Assembly (NCBI GenBank): GCA_964521105.1
Contig: CAZFPO010000019.1
Coordinates: forward strand, 1 to 36,465
Source: JAQUGA01 sp964521105
GTDB taxonomy: Bacteria > Bacteroidota > Bacteroidia > Bacteroidales > WCHB1-69
Length of the DNA: 36,465 bases
Direction of reading: 5' to 3'
Made by a program: the position numbers and the translations under genes. The notes under the pieces are model-generated. The model saw only the letters and a list, made by a program, of their open reading frames with translations. It did not search any database and was not told the DNA's origin. Below, piece after piece: positions 7,943-16,935 of the stretch; positions within the stretch are counted from its first letter, which is position 1, and every line of letters begins with the position of its first letter.

Positions 7943-10402
7943 TTATTCTTCGCTTTTAATTCTCATTTTATAGAAAGATCTCCAAACAAAAATTAGAGCA
8001 ATAACTAAAAATACTAATCCTACATAAGGAGCTGCATCTCTAAAATTTTCAGAAATGGCAATTTCCATTGCTAATAAACCAAAAAGAGTAGTAAACTTAA
8101 TGATAGGATTTAAAGCTACTGATGATGTGTCTTTAAATGGATCTCCAACAGTATCACCTACCACACAAGCATCGTGCAAAGGAGTTCCTTTTTCTTTTAA
8201 ATCAACCTCTACAACTTTTTTGGCATTATCCCACGCTCCACCAGCATTTGCCATAAATATTGCTTGGAATAAACCAAATACAGCAATTGAAATTAAATAG
8301 CTAACAAAAAGAGCTACAGCATTATTTCCACCAATACTTGATGGTGATGACAAACAAGCGAAAGCTAACGCAAAAAAGAAAATTCCAATAAAAATATTAA
8401 ACATTCCTTTTTGAGCATATTGAGTGCAAATTTTAACCACTTCAACTGATTTTGCAGTATCCGCTTTTTTAGGAGCACTTGGGTCAAGATTAATATTTTT
8501 TTTGATGTATTCAACTGCTCTGTAAGCACCCGTTGTAACTGCTTGCATTGATGCACCAGTAAACCAATAAATAACAGAACCACCTAATATAAATCCTAAT
8601 ATTGAATATGGATTTAAAAGGTTTAAAATTTCTTCGGGTTTAACACCCAAGGTTTTTTCAATCATTAAAATTAATGAAAAAATCATAGTGGTTGCTCCAA
8701 CTACTGCTGTTCCTATTAAAACGGGCTTAGCTGTAGCTTTAAAAGTATTTCCTGCACCATCGTTTGCTTCCAAATAGTATTTTGATTTTTCCCAGTCGGG
8801 TTTAAAGCCAAAATCTCTTTCAATTTCTTTTGAAGCAGTTTCTTTATCATCTTCAATTAACGATAGTTCATAAACCGATTGAGCATTATCTGTTACTGGT
8901 CCGTAGCTATCAACTGCAATTGTAACAGGTCCCATGCCCAACATACCAAAAGCCACCAAACCAAATGCAAAAATTGATGGATATACCATTATTCCGTCAA
9001 GCCCAAAAGTACTTGCATAATAAGCAGCAAACATTAAAACAAAAAATATCATACCTTTCCAAAAAGCACTGAAATTTCCGGCTACTAAACCCGACAAAAT
9101 AACTAAAGATGAACCACCCTCACGTCCAGCTCTAACTATTTCGTTCACATGAATTGATTTTGGCGAAGTAAATATTTTGGTGAACTCAGGAATAATAGCT
9201 GCACCTAATGTTCCACAACTAATAATTGAGGATAAAATCCACCACATATCGGTATTCCCATTCAAATCGGGGATAAGAATATATGAAGCAATAAATGTAA
9301 CGGCAACCGAAAGTAAAGACGTAATCCATACTAATGAAGTTAGAGGAGCTTCAAAATCTAAATCATCTTTACCCGAATATCTGGCATTACTAATAAATCC
9401 ATTTATCCAAAATGCAAATACAGAAGTTAATATCATTAAAATACGCATTACAAAAATCCAAACAAGCAACTCCACTTGAAGTAAAGATGTTAAAACAGTA
9501 TCCATTCCGAGTGCTGCTCCACCAACCGCTAATAAGATAAAAGAAATCAAAGCAACTCCAGTAACGCCATAGGTTTCAAAACCATCGGCAGTAGGACCAA
9601 CAGAATCACCGGCATTGTCGCCAGTACAATCGGCTATAACACCAGGATTGCGAGGATCATCTTCACCAATTTTAAAAACTACTTTCATCAAATCAGAACC
9701 TATGTCAGCAATTTTTGTAAAAATTCCTCCAGCAATACGAAGTGCTGATGCTCCCAATGATTCGCCAATAGCAAAACCAATAAAACATGCTCCTGCTAAA
9801 TCGCCAGGCATAAACAACAAAATAATAAGCATTAACATCAACTCAACACAAATCAAAACAACACCGATGCTCATCCCTGCATTTAAAGGAATATTTAACA
9901 ATTTTAATGGATCCCTTTTTAACGAAGCAAATGCCATTCGCGCATTAGCAAGCGTATTCATCCTGATTCCAAAGGCTGCTACTGTATATGAACCCAATAT
10001 TCCAACTATTGTCCAAGATAATATCAATAATACTCCACCAATTCCAAACAACGATTCTCCATTGTGACCTTTTGCTAAAAATCCAAAATACCCAGCCACT
10101 GCTGCACCAATAAACAAAAATAATATGGCTAAGAACTTTCCTTGTTGCTTTAGATAGGCTTTACACGTACTATAAATAACGTCGGCAATATCTAACATCG
10201 ATTTATGAGCAGGTAATTTTTTTACTTTCATAAATTGATACAAACCAAATAATAGCCCCAAGGTTGTTATAATAAAACCATAATACAATAAATTTTGGGA
10301 TTTAATCTCTTCGGGAATTTTCAAATCTGCCTCACTGGCAAAAATGAATATCGGAGAAAATATTAAAAACAATAAACTTAAAATTACATTTTTTTTCTTC
10401 AT
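7943..10402 (-). CDS. hppA: Membrane-bound ion-translocating pyrophosphatase (divergent type)
   Basis: HppA couples hydrolysis of pyrophosphate to H+ (or Na+) export across the inner membrane. The 819-residue protein is almost entirely membrane helices after an N-terminal hydrophobic leader. The pyrophosphate site is recognisable as EDDPRNPGVIAD (247-258), followed by CTGDNAGDSVGPTADGFETY (259-278), and GDTVGDPFKDTSS near the C-terminus. The usual DNVGDNVGDxAGMxADLFE is replaced, and DVGADLVGKVE is replaced by DIGSDLMKVVF (233-243), so this belongs to a divergent branch. K555 in GNTFKATAK is the lysine typical of K+-independent enzymes. It is longer than most homologues (about 660-770). A promoter box lies about 70 nt upstream. 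Confidence 0.92.
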   Translation of the reverse strand: MKKKNVILSLLFLIFSPIFIFASEADLKIPEEIKSQNLLYYGFIITTLGLLFGLYQFMKVKKLPAHKSMLDIADVIYSTCKAYLKQQGKFLAILFLFIGAAVAGYFGFLAKGHNGESLFGIGGVLLILSWTIVGILGSYTVAAFGIRMNTLANARMAFASLKRDPLKLLNIPLNAGMSIGVVLICVELMLMLIILLFMPGDLAGACFIGFAIGESLGASALRIAGGIFTKIADIGSDLMKVVFKIGEDDPRNPGVIADCTGDNAGDSVGPTADGFETYGVTGVALISFILLAVGGAALGMDTVLTSLLQVELLVWIFVMRILMILTSVFAFWINGFISNARYSGKDDLDFEAPLTSLVWITSLLSVAVTFIASYILIPDLNGNTDMWWILSSIISCGTLGAAIIPEFTKIFTSPKSIHVNEIVRAGREGGSSLVILSGLVAGNFSAFWKGMIFFVLMFAAYYASTFGLDGIMVYPSIFAFGLVAFGMLGMGPVTIAVDSYGPVTDNAQSVYELSLIEDDKETASKEIERDFGFKPDWEKSKYYLEANDGAGNTFKATAKPVLIGTAVVGATTMIFSLILMIEKTLGVKPEEILNLLNPYSILGFILGGSVIYWFTGASMQAVTTGAYRAVEYIKKNINLDPSAPKKADTAKSVEVVKICTQYAQKGMFNIFIGIFFFALAFACLSSPSSIGGNNAVALFVSYLISIAVFGLFQAIFMANAGGAWDNAKKVVEVDLKEKGTPLHDACVVGDTVGDPFKDTSSVALNPIIKFTTLFGLLAMEIAISENFRDAAPYVGLVFLVIALIFVWRSFYKMRIKSEE

Positions 10403-10470
10403 AAATTTCTTTTTTATTTGTTTTACGGATTGGTTAACCTATTTTTATTTATTTTTTCAATTTTGGACTG

Positions 10471-10478
10471 CAAAATTA
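10471..10478 (-). promoter_or_regulatory. Bacteroidota -7 element for hppA
   Basis: Read on the minus strand this is TAATTTTG, an exact TAnnTTTG box. It would start transcription near 10464, about 60 nt before the hppA ATG. No TTTG box is evident at the usual spacing. Confidence 0.35.
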
Positions 10479-10677
10479 TGATTTTTTTACAATTCTTTAT
10501 ACCTTTAACAATATGATTTTTAACATGTATTATAATAGAACCAAAAAATTAACTAATTAATTGGATGCAATTTTTAATACAAAGTTATTATACTGAAACT
10601 TTTTATATAAGGTTTCAAACAAACTAAACAATAGCAAAAAAACATGTTCAATTTTTGAAATAATTGAAGTCAAAAAT

Positions 10678-13554
10678 CTATTTTTTAATAAAATCTTTCA
10701 TTTTAACTTCTACAATAGTTCCAAATTTTTCCAAAGATTTTTTGTCAATTTTGCTAAAATCTCCTGATATTGTAATTACAATTGATTTGTTTTTTATAAA
10801 CTTTTTATATGTTTTTACAATATCCTCAAAGCTCATTGTTTCAAATATTTTAATTTGATTTTCGCGAGGATCTGATTTGTATCCCAAAAATTTCCAATTA
10901 CTAATAACCGAACTAACATTTCTGAAATCGGGGTTTTGCGTATGAATTTGCTGCATTAACCCTCTTTTTATTACATCCATGCGTTCGGGTTTTTCGGGCA
11001 TGTTGGTAATAAGATTATACAACGCTTCGGTTCCCTCAACCACTTTATCGTTTTGAGTTCCAAGATAAGCAAATAAATAGCCTTTTGATGTTTGAATACT
11101 TGGATTTGAATAATAAGCATACGCCGAGTATCCTAAGGAGCGAAACTCACGAATTTCTTGAAATACAATAGAACTCATTCCACCACCAAAATATTCATTA
11201 AAGCCTTTCAACATCGCTTTGTCAGTTAAATCAGAAACTTCACCATTACAAAATAAATATATTTTACTTTGAATCGCTTTGGGATTATTATAAATATAAA
11301 CCGTAGGTTTTGAAAATGTTTCAACATTTTTTTCTTCAAAATATGCTGCTTGAGGGGTTTGAGCAAAAGGAATAATATTTACGATTGTTTTTTTAACATC
11401 ATTTTCATATAAACCTCCAATATAGTGAATTTCAACCTCATATAGTAATATTTCTTTAAATAGATTAATCAATTCTTGACCTTTTAATTTTTTTATTTCT
11501 TTAGCATTCAATTTATCCAAATAGTCAGATTTATTTTTAAATTTTGCATATTCCGAAAGGGCATCGCCAATCATTTCAGCATCGCCCATTAGCTGTTTAA
11601 CCGATGCCTTTTCTTCTTCCACAAATTTTTTAATTGGTTTTTCGTCTGCAACTGGCTTACTTAATAATTCGGCTACAAGATTTAATGTTTCGGATAATTT
11701 ATTATCAAATCCATCAATAGAAATAGTAGTGTAGTTTTCGCTCGACCAAATAGTTAACGTTGCACCTACATTTTGAAATGCAGCTTTTAATTGTTGCAAA
11801 TTTTTATCTTTTGTTCCAATATAATTCATATAATTGGCTGCAAATTCATATTTTTTATTTTTTGCACTACCCACTTTATATTTAATTGTTAATGAAAAAA
11901 CCTGATTATATGGGTTTGGAGTATGATAATACTCTATCCCTTTTCGCAATTCACTATAACTCACATCTTTTTTAAAATCAACAAATTTTGGTTTTAATGT
12001 AACTTCGGGCAGGTTATTAATATACTTTGCATATTCCGATTTTTCGTTATTGTTTTTGGGAATAACAGGCTTCCAATCGGGTTTTTCAATTTTATCTTTT
12101 TTAGGAAAGCCCATTTTTGAATTAAAAATTAGGTAATTGTTTGTAAAATATTTATTGGCTACTCTTACAATATCAGCTTTGGTTATTTTATTAATTTTAT
12201 CTGGTTCCGACAAGATGTCTTCCCAACTTCGTCCTTGAGTAAATCCTTGAATTAACAACATGACTCGTCCGTTAGTAGATTCTAATTGTCGTTCAATTGT
12301 TTTGCGGTAATTTAGCTTAATTCCTTCTAAAAGTTCATCGCTAAATTCTCCTTTTTTTAGCATTTCAATTTGTTGTAATACAAGTTGTTCTGCCGATTCT
12401 AACTTTTGTCCAACTATTTTTGGAGCAAAAAATACAATCATGGAGCCTAAATCATTATTTAGCATCGGTTGTGATTGAGCCATCAGAATTTTATTATCGT
12501 TAACAAGCTTGTTTAAAAACCCTGTTTCGCCCTGATTAAATAATAATTCCGAACATAAATCTAAAATTAACTCATCGGGATGATTATTGGGTACTGCTCT
12601 AAAAGCCATTATACCAATTGCAATAGGCGTTAATTTTACATTTACCTCCTCGCGACCAACAAAAGGTTTTTCGTCATAAACAGGAAATTTAGGAACTTCG
12701 CGACTGGTCCAACTTCCAAATTTTTCATTAATTATAGGTTTGATTTTTTCCGAATCGAAATTTCCCGTTAATATTAAAGCCATATTATTTGCCACATAAT
12801 ACGTTTTAAAAAACTCCATCATTTTTGACAATCGAGGATTTTTTAAATGCTCGGTAAAGCCCACAATTGGTTGTTGCCCATACGGGTGATTTTTATATAA
12901 TTGCTTTAAAAATGCCTCGTATAAAACCGAAAAAGGATTGTCGGCATACATGTTTTTTTCTTCATACACAGTTTCTAATTCGGATTGAAACAAACGAAAA
13001 ACTGGATTTCGAAAGCGTTCAGCATAAATATCCAGCCACTTTTCAATTTGGTTTGCTGGAAACGAATTGAAATAAACCGTTTGCTCTTCGGAAGTATATG
13101 CATTTAATCCTGTTCCACCAATATTTTGTAATATTAAATCAACTTCGTTTGGTATTGCAAAATCAGATGCTTTAATAGACAGCTGGTTTATATGCAATTG
13201 AATTGCTTTTCGTTCAACCTCATTTGTAGTTTGTGATAAATTATCGTATAGCATAGAGATTGAATCGAGATAAATTTTCTCGGTAGACCAATTTAAAGTA
13301 CCTATGCGATCGGTTCCTTTAAACATCATGTGTTCAAAGTAATGCGCAATTCCCGTTGCATCTTTTGGGTCGTTTTTCCCTCCCGCATTAACTACCACGG
13401 CACCAAATATTTCGGGTTTACTGTGATCTTCGTTTAAATAAACTGTTAACCCATTGTTGAGCTTGTATTTTGTAACCGATAAATATGGATTAATTTGAGC
13501 ACTTAATACACTAAATAATCCTAAAAATAGAAAAATTGAAAAAAAGCGTTTCAT
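10678..13554 (-). CDS. M16 family zinc metallopeptidase, secreted
   Basis: The 958-residue protein begins with a signal peptide (MKRFFSIFLFLGLFSVLSAQ), so it acts in the periplasm or at the envelope. The inverted zinc motif HYFEH (71-75) follows NAGGKNDP and is completed downstream by the glutamate region ELETVYEEKNMY, giving the HxxEH...E pattern of pitrilysin/insulinase peptidases. The length fits the two-repeat M16 architecture: an active N-terminal half and an inactive C-terminal half (from about residue 520), with a substrate-binding segment of the FGGGMSSIVFQEIRE type. The likely role is degradation of peptides in the envelope. It is a single gene: hppA lies 275 nt downstream on the same strand with its own promoter box, and pabA diverges upstream. 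Confidence 0.92.
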   Translation of the reverse strand: MKRFFSIFLFLGLFSVLSAQINPYLSVTKYKLNNGLTVYLNEDHSKPEIFGAVVVNAGGKNDPKDATGIAHYFEHMMFKGTDRIGTLNWSTEKIYLDSISMLYDNLSQTTNEVERKAIQLHINQLSIKASDFAIPNEVDLILQNIGGTGLNAYTSEEQTVYFNSFPANQIEKWLDIYAERFRNPVFRLFQSELETVYEEKNMYADNPFSVLYEAFLKQLYKNHPYGQQPIVGFTEHLKNPRLSKMMEFFKTYYVANNMALILTGNFDSEKIKPIINEKFGSWTSREVPKFPVYDEKPFVGREEVNVKLTPIAIGIMAFRAVPNNHPDELILDLCSELLFNQGETGFLNKLVNDNKILMAQSQPMLNNDLGSMIVFFAPKIVGQKLESAEQLVLQQIEMLKKGEFSDELLEGIKLNYRKTIERQLESTNGRVMLLIQGFTQGRSWEDILSEPDKINKITKADIVRVANKYFTNNYLIFNSKMGFPKKDKIEKPDWKPVIPKNNNEKSEYAKYINNLPEVTLKPKFVDFKKDVSYSELRKGIEYYHTPNPYNQVFSLTIKYKVGSAKNKKYEFAANYMNYIGTKDKNLQQLKAAFQNVGATLTIWSSENYTTISIDGFDNKLSETLNLVAELLSKPVADEKPIKKFVEEEKASVKQLMGDAEMIGDALSEYAKFKNKSDYLDKLNAKEIKKLKGQELINLFKEILLYEVEIHYIGGLYENDVKKTIVNIIPFAQTPQAAYFEEKNVETFSKPTVYIYNNPKAIQSKIYLFCNGEVSDLTDKAMLKGFNEYFGGGMSSIVFQEIREFRSLGYSAYAYYSNPSIQTSKGYLFAYLGTQNDKVVEGTEALYNLITNMPEKPERMDVIKRGLMQQIHTQNPDFRNVSSVISNWKFLGYKSDPRENQIKIFETMSFEDIVKTYKKFIKNKSIVITISGDFSKIDKKSLEKFGTIVEVKMKDFIKK

Positions 13555-13578
13555 GTGATTTTTTTTTTATTGTTCATG

Positions 13579-13586
13579 CAAACGTA
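13579..13586 (-). promoter_or_regulatory. Bacteroidota -7 element for the M16 peptidase gene
   Basis: The minus strand reads TACGTTTG, an exact TAnnTTTG box 25 nt before the ATG, giving a predicted leader of about 18 nt. No convincing -33 box is seen. Confidence 0.45.
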
Positions 13587-13630
13587 CAAAAAATAACACT
13601 AAATAATCATTATTATTTGCATCTTTTTGT

Positions 13631-13638
13631 TAAGTTTG
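13631..13638 (+). promoter_or_regulatory. Bacteroidota -7 element for the glutamine amidotransferase gene
   Basis: TAAGTTTG matches TAnnTTTG and lies 16 nt before the ATG at 13654. It is divergent from the M16 promoter box 45 nt to the left. Confidence 0.45.
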
Positions 13639-13653
13639 TAAAAAAACAATGGC

Positions 13654-14226
13654 ATGCAAAAAGTGCTTTTAATCGATAATTATGATTCGTTTGTTTACAA
13701 TTTAAAACAACTTTTAGACGAAAGTGGATTATGTGAAACTACCATTGTTTTAAATGATAAAATTGATTACAAAACAGCGAAGCTTTTTGATAGAATTTTA
13801 ATTTCCCCTGGACCAGGATTACCTTTTGAGGCTGGTTCAAGCATTGAAATCATTAAAAAACTATATCTTTCTCATCCCATTTTGGGTATTTGTTTAGGAT
13901 GTCAGGCAATTACTGAAGTTTTTGGAGGAAAATTATTTCAATTAGATAAAATTTATCACGGACATCAATCCGAAATCATTCGAACTAACTCCGATGAACC
14001 CTTATTTATTAATATTGCCCAACGCTTTAAAGCAGGGCGATATCATTCGTGGGGAATAGATATTCCAATTAATTCCGAACTGCAAATTACTTCTAAAACC
14101 GAGAGTGGTCTTGCCATGTCGGTTCGACACAAAAAATATAATGTTTGCGGACTACTTTTTCATCCCGAATCAATTATGACTCCTGCTGGTAAAACAATGA
14201 TTGAAAATTGGATAAAATATACTTAG
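13654..14226 (+). CDS. pabA: Anthranilate/4-amino-4-deoxychorismate synthase glutamine amidotransferase subunit
   Basis: This class I glutamine amidotransferase (190 residues, normal for the family) releases ammonia from glutamine for a chorismate-using partner. It has DNYDSFVYNL (8-17), the oxyanion region SPGPGLP (51-57), the nucleophile C80 in GICLGCQ, and the His-Glu pair H170 and E172 in FHPES. The motif is GICLGCQ where GICLGHQ is more usual. PabA (folate) and TrpG (tryptophan) cannot be told apart by sequence alone. The gene stands alone, without trpE, trpD or trpC, which favours PabA or a shared subunit. Its stop is 3 nt from the stop of the convergent gpx gene. Confidence 0.85.
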   Translation: MQKVLLIDNYDSFVYNLKQLLDESGLCETTIVLNDKIDYKTAKLFDRILISPGPGLPFEAGSSIEIIKKLYLSHPILGICLGCQAITEVFGGKLFQLDKIYHGHQSEIIRTNSDEPLFINIAQRFKAGRYHSWGIDIPINSELQITSKTESGLAMSVRHKKYNVCGLLFHPESIMTPAGKTMIENWIKYT

Positions 14227-14229
14227 GTT

Positions 14230-14787
14230 TTATTCCGACTTAAACTCCCCACCTTTTATCCAATCGATAATATTTTGAGAATCAGGTTTTATTCTTGGAT
14301 TAATCATCGTTACTAATTTTCCATTTTCATCGATTAAATATTTTTGAAAATTCCACGAAACTTTTGAATCCATCACATTATTTAACGATTTTGATGTAAG
14401 CCATTTATAAATTGGGTGCATTTTATCACCCGTAACATCAATCTTCGACATCATTGGAAATGTAACTCCATACGTTGTTTTACAAAAAGAAGCTATTTCT
14501 TCATCTGTACCGGGCTCTTGGCTCAAAAAGTTATTTGCTGGAAACCCAATAATTATAAAATTAGAGGAAGAATATTCACTGAAAAGCTTTTGTAGAGCTT
14601 CGTATTGCTTCGTAAAACCACATTTTGAAGCAACATTAACTATCATTAGTTTTTTACCTTTTAAAGTCGAAAAATCGAATTCTTTTCCATTTATATCCTT
14701 TACTTTAAAGTCGTAGATAGATTTTTGGGCTAAACTACTAACCGAAAACATTGCTATTATTGCAGTCATTCCAAGTATTTTTTTCAT
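14230..14787 (-). CDS. Glutathione peroxidase family protein, secreted
   Basis: The 185-residue thioredoxin-fold peroxidase reduces hydrogen peroxide or lipid hydroperoxides, in bacteria usually with thioredoxin as electron donor. The catalytic tetrad is complete: C56 in VASKCGFT, Q90 in FLSQEPG, and W145-N146 in VSWNFQKY. Cysteine stands where animal enzymes have selenocysteine. An N-terminal signal peptide (MKKILGMTAIIAMFSVSSLAQ) adds about 20 residues to the usual 160 and places the enzyme in the periplasm, so it probably protects the envelope. The usual FPCNQF motif reads FPANNF here, so the resolving-cysteine position in that motif is lost. The gene converges on pabA with 3 nt between stops. 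Confidence 0.92.
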   Translation of the reverse strand: MKKILGMTAIIAMFSVSSLAQKSIYDFKVKDINGKEFDFSTLKGKKLMIVNVASKCGFTKQYEALQKLFSEYSSSNFIIIGFPANNFLSQEPGTDEEIASFCKTTYGVTFPMMSKIDVTGDKMHPIYKWLTSKSLNNVMDSKVSWNFQKYLIDENGKLVTMINPRIKPDSQNIIDWIKGGEFKSE

Positions 14788-14927
14788 AATTAATATTCTT
14801 TAGTTTTATACATAAAACCTGTAAATACTACTTTTGTTTCATAAAATTAATTGATAACATCATAACCTAAAGCTTTATTAAAAAACAAAACTACAAAGGC
14901 ATGAATAATAAGTCATTCGTAATAAAA

Positions 14928-14961
14928 TTTGATTCAAAAATTCTATATCAATATATTTTTG
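14928..14961 (+). promoter_or_regulatory. Probable asnB promoter
   Basis: TATTTTTG (14954-14961) matches TAnnTTTG, with a TTTG at 14928-14931 and a 22-nt spacer, slightly long. The start of transcription would be near 14968, about 20 nt before the asnB ATG. Confidence 0.5.
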
Positions 14962-14988
14962 TAATTTCATGCCTCAAAACGACTGATT

Positions 14989-16875
14989 ATGTGCGGAATC
15001 ACAGGTGTTTATAATTTTAATGGTGAGGGAATTACATTTTGTAATCAAGTAAATTTAGCTAATCAAGCTATGATAAACAGAGGTCCCGACCATCAAGGAT
15101 TTTTTGAATCGAAAAGCGTTGCTTTAGGACATGTTCGATTATCTATAATCGACACTTCCGCATCGGCACACCAACCTTTTACCGAAAAAAATCTACGCTA
15201 TACAATCGTTTTTAATGGCGAAATTTTTAATTTTAAATCAATTCGTGGTGAGCTAGAAAAAAAAGGTCATTCCTTTTATACAAATTCCGACACCGAAGTG
15301 GTTTTGAAATCGTACATTGAATATGGTAAAAATTGCATGGAAAAGTTTAATGGATTTTTTGCTTTTGCCATTTTTGACAATCAATCAGATGAATTATTCG
15401 TCGCCCGCGACCGTATGGGGATAAAACCTTTTTTGTTTTATTACGATGACGAACGTTTTGTTTTTGCATCGGAAATCAAAGCATTACTTCAATATCAAAT
15501 ACCTAAAAAAATTGATTACACTACTTTATATCAGTATTTTCAGTTAAATTACATTCCTTCGCCATGGTCGATTTTTAAAGGTGTTACAAAAATGCCAGCA
15601 GGATCTTGGATGAAAATATCCAAATCGGGTATCGATAAAGGCACTTATTATAACATGCCTAAATATTCGGAAACGAATGCTCCCAAAAACTATGAAATAG
15701 CTAAAAAAGAACTTTATAAATTATTAGATGAAGCCGTTGAACGCCGTTTAATCGCCGACGTTCCCTTAGGAAGTTTTTTAAGTGGTGGCATTGACTCTTC
15801 TATTGTTTCGGCTATTGCTGCCAAACACACATCAAATCTAAGCACGTTTTCGATAGGTTATACCGACGAACCTATGTTTGACGAAACTCATTATGCCGAA
15901 TTAGTGGCAAAAAAAATCGGAACAAATCACCATGTCTTTAAACTCACAAACGACGATTTATACTCGGTTTTACATCGAGTTTTAGATTATATAGATGAAC
16001 CTTTTGCCGACTCCTCTGCTTTGGCTGTAAATATTCTAAGTTATTACACAAAAAAACATGTAACAGTGGCTCTATCGGGCGATGGTGCCGACGAAATGTT
16101 TTCGGGATACAATAAACACTCTGCCGAACTTAAAGCTCGTAAATCATCTCTTGCCAACCAATTAGTGAAAATGGGAAATCCTATTTGGAAGTCCATGCCA
16201 CAATCCCGAAACGGTAAATTCACTAATTTTTTTCGACAATTAGACCGATTTTCGGAAGGATTAAAACTTAGTCCTTCTGAAAGATATTGGCTTTGGGCTT
16301 CGATTACAAATGAAAAAGACGCTTTAGAATTATTAAAACAACCTATTGATACATTAATTTACCAAAGCAGAAAAAATGAAATTTTAGCGAACATATCCGA
16401 TAACGGAAGTTTTAATGACGTTTTATACACCGACTTACAACTAGTTTTACAAGGCGATATGCTTACCAAAGTTGATTTAATGTCGATGGATCATGCCCTT
16501 GAAATCCGCACCCCATTCTTAGATTTTAATGTTGTAAATTTTGCTAATTCATTACCTGTTGAATTTAAAATTGATTCGAAAATTAGAAAGAAAATATTAC
16601 AGGACACTTTTAAATCAATCCTCCCCGTTGAACTTTTTAATCGTCCAAAACATGGATTTGAAGTGCCGTTGTTGGGATGGTTTCGTAATGAATTAAAAAA
16701 TATTATTTGTAACGATTTACTAAAACCCGAATGGATTATTGAACAGGGAATATTTAATCCTGAATATGTTAAACAACTTTTGGTAAAATTATATTCTAAT
16801 AATCCTGGCGACTCTGCTGCCAAAGTGTGGGCGTTAATTGTTTTTCAAAATTGGTGGAAAAAGTATTTTTTGTAA
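14989..16875 (+). CDS. asnB: Asparagine synthase (glutamine-hydrolysing)
   Basis: AsnB makes asparagine from aspartate, ATP and glutamine. The 628-residue protein begins MCGITGVYNF, so the catalytic Cys2 of the class II glutaminase is exposed after Met removal, and it has RGPDHQG (31-37) and FNGEIFN. The C-terminal synthetase half carries the PPi-loop SGGIDSS (265-271) and SGDGADEMFSGY. The length matches the large Bacteroidota AsnB type (about 600-640). Related enzymes also amidate sugars in polysaccharide clusters, but no glycosyltransferases flank it, so asparagine synthesis is the better reading. A promoter lies just upstream, and the next gene starts 60 nt downstream in the same direction. 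Confidence 0.93.
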   Translation: MCGITGVYNFNGEGITFCNQVNLANQAMINRGPDHQGFFESKSVALGHVRLSIIDTSASAHQPFTEKNLRYTIVFNGEIFNFKSIRGELEKKGHSFYTNSDTEVVLKSYIEYGKNCMEKFNGFFAFAIFDNQSDELFVARDRMGIKPFLFYYDDERFVFASEIKALLQYQIPKKIDYTTLYQYFQLNYIPSPWSIFKGVTKMPAGSWMKISKSGIDKGTYYNMPKYSETNAPKNYEIAKKELYKLLDEAVERRLIADVPLGSFLSGGIDSSIVSAIAAKHTSNLSTFSIGYTDEPMFDETHYAELVAKKIGTNHHVFKLTNDDLYSVLHRVLDYIDEPFADSSALAVNILSYYTKKHVTVALSGDGADEMFSGYNKHSAELKARKSSLANQLVKMGNPIWKSMPQSRNGKFTNFFRQLDRFSEGLKLSPSERYWLWASITNEKDALELLKQPIDTLIYQSRKNEILANISDNGSFNDVLYTDLQLVLQGDMLTKVDLMSMDHALEIRTPFLDFNVVNFANSLPVEFKIDSKIRKKILQDTFKSILPVELFNRPKHGFEVPLLGWFRNELKNIICNDLLKPEWIIEQGIFNPEYVKQLLVKLYSNNPGDSAAKVWALIVFQNWWKKYFL

Positions 16876-16886
16876 AATAAACTACT

Positions 16887-16894
16887 TATATTTG
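16887..16894 (+). promoter_or_regulatory. Bacteroidota -7 element for the aldehyde dehydrogenase gene
   Basis: TATATTTG is an exact TAnnTTTG box 41 nt before the ATG. No TTTG lies at the expected spacing upstream. Confidence 0.4.
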
Positions 16895-16935
16895 ATTGTA
16901 AAATTTTTGAAACAAACACTTAATTTAATAACTAT

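Noticed and set aside
9615..10067. 150-codon plus-strand frame inside hppA
   Set aside because: It is antisense to the strongly conserved hppA and has no domain pattern; a shadow of the hppA codons.
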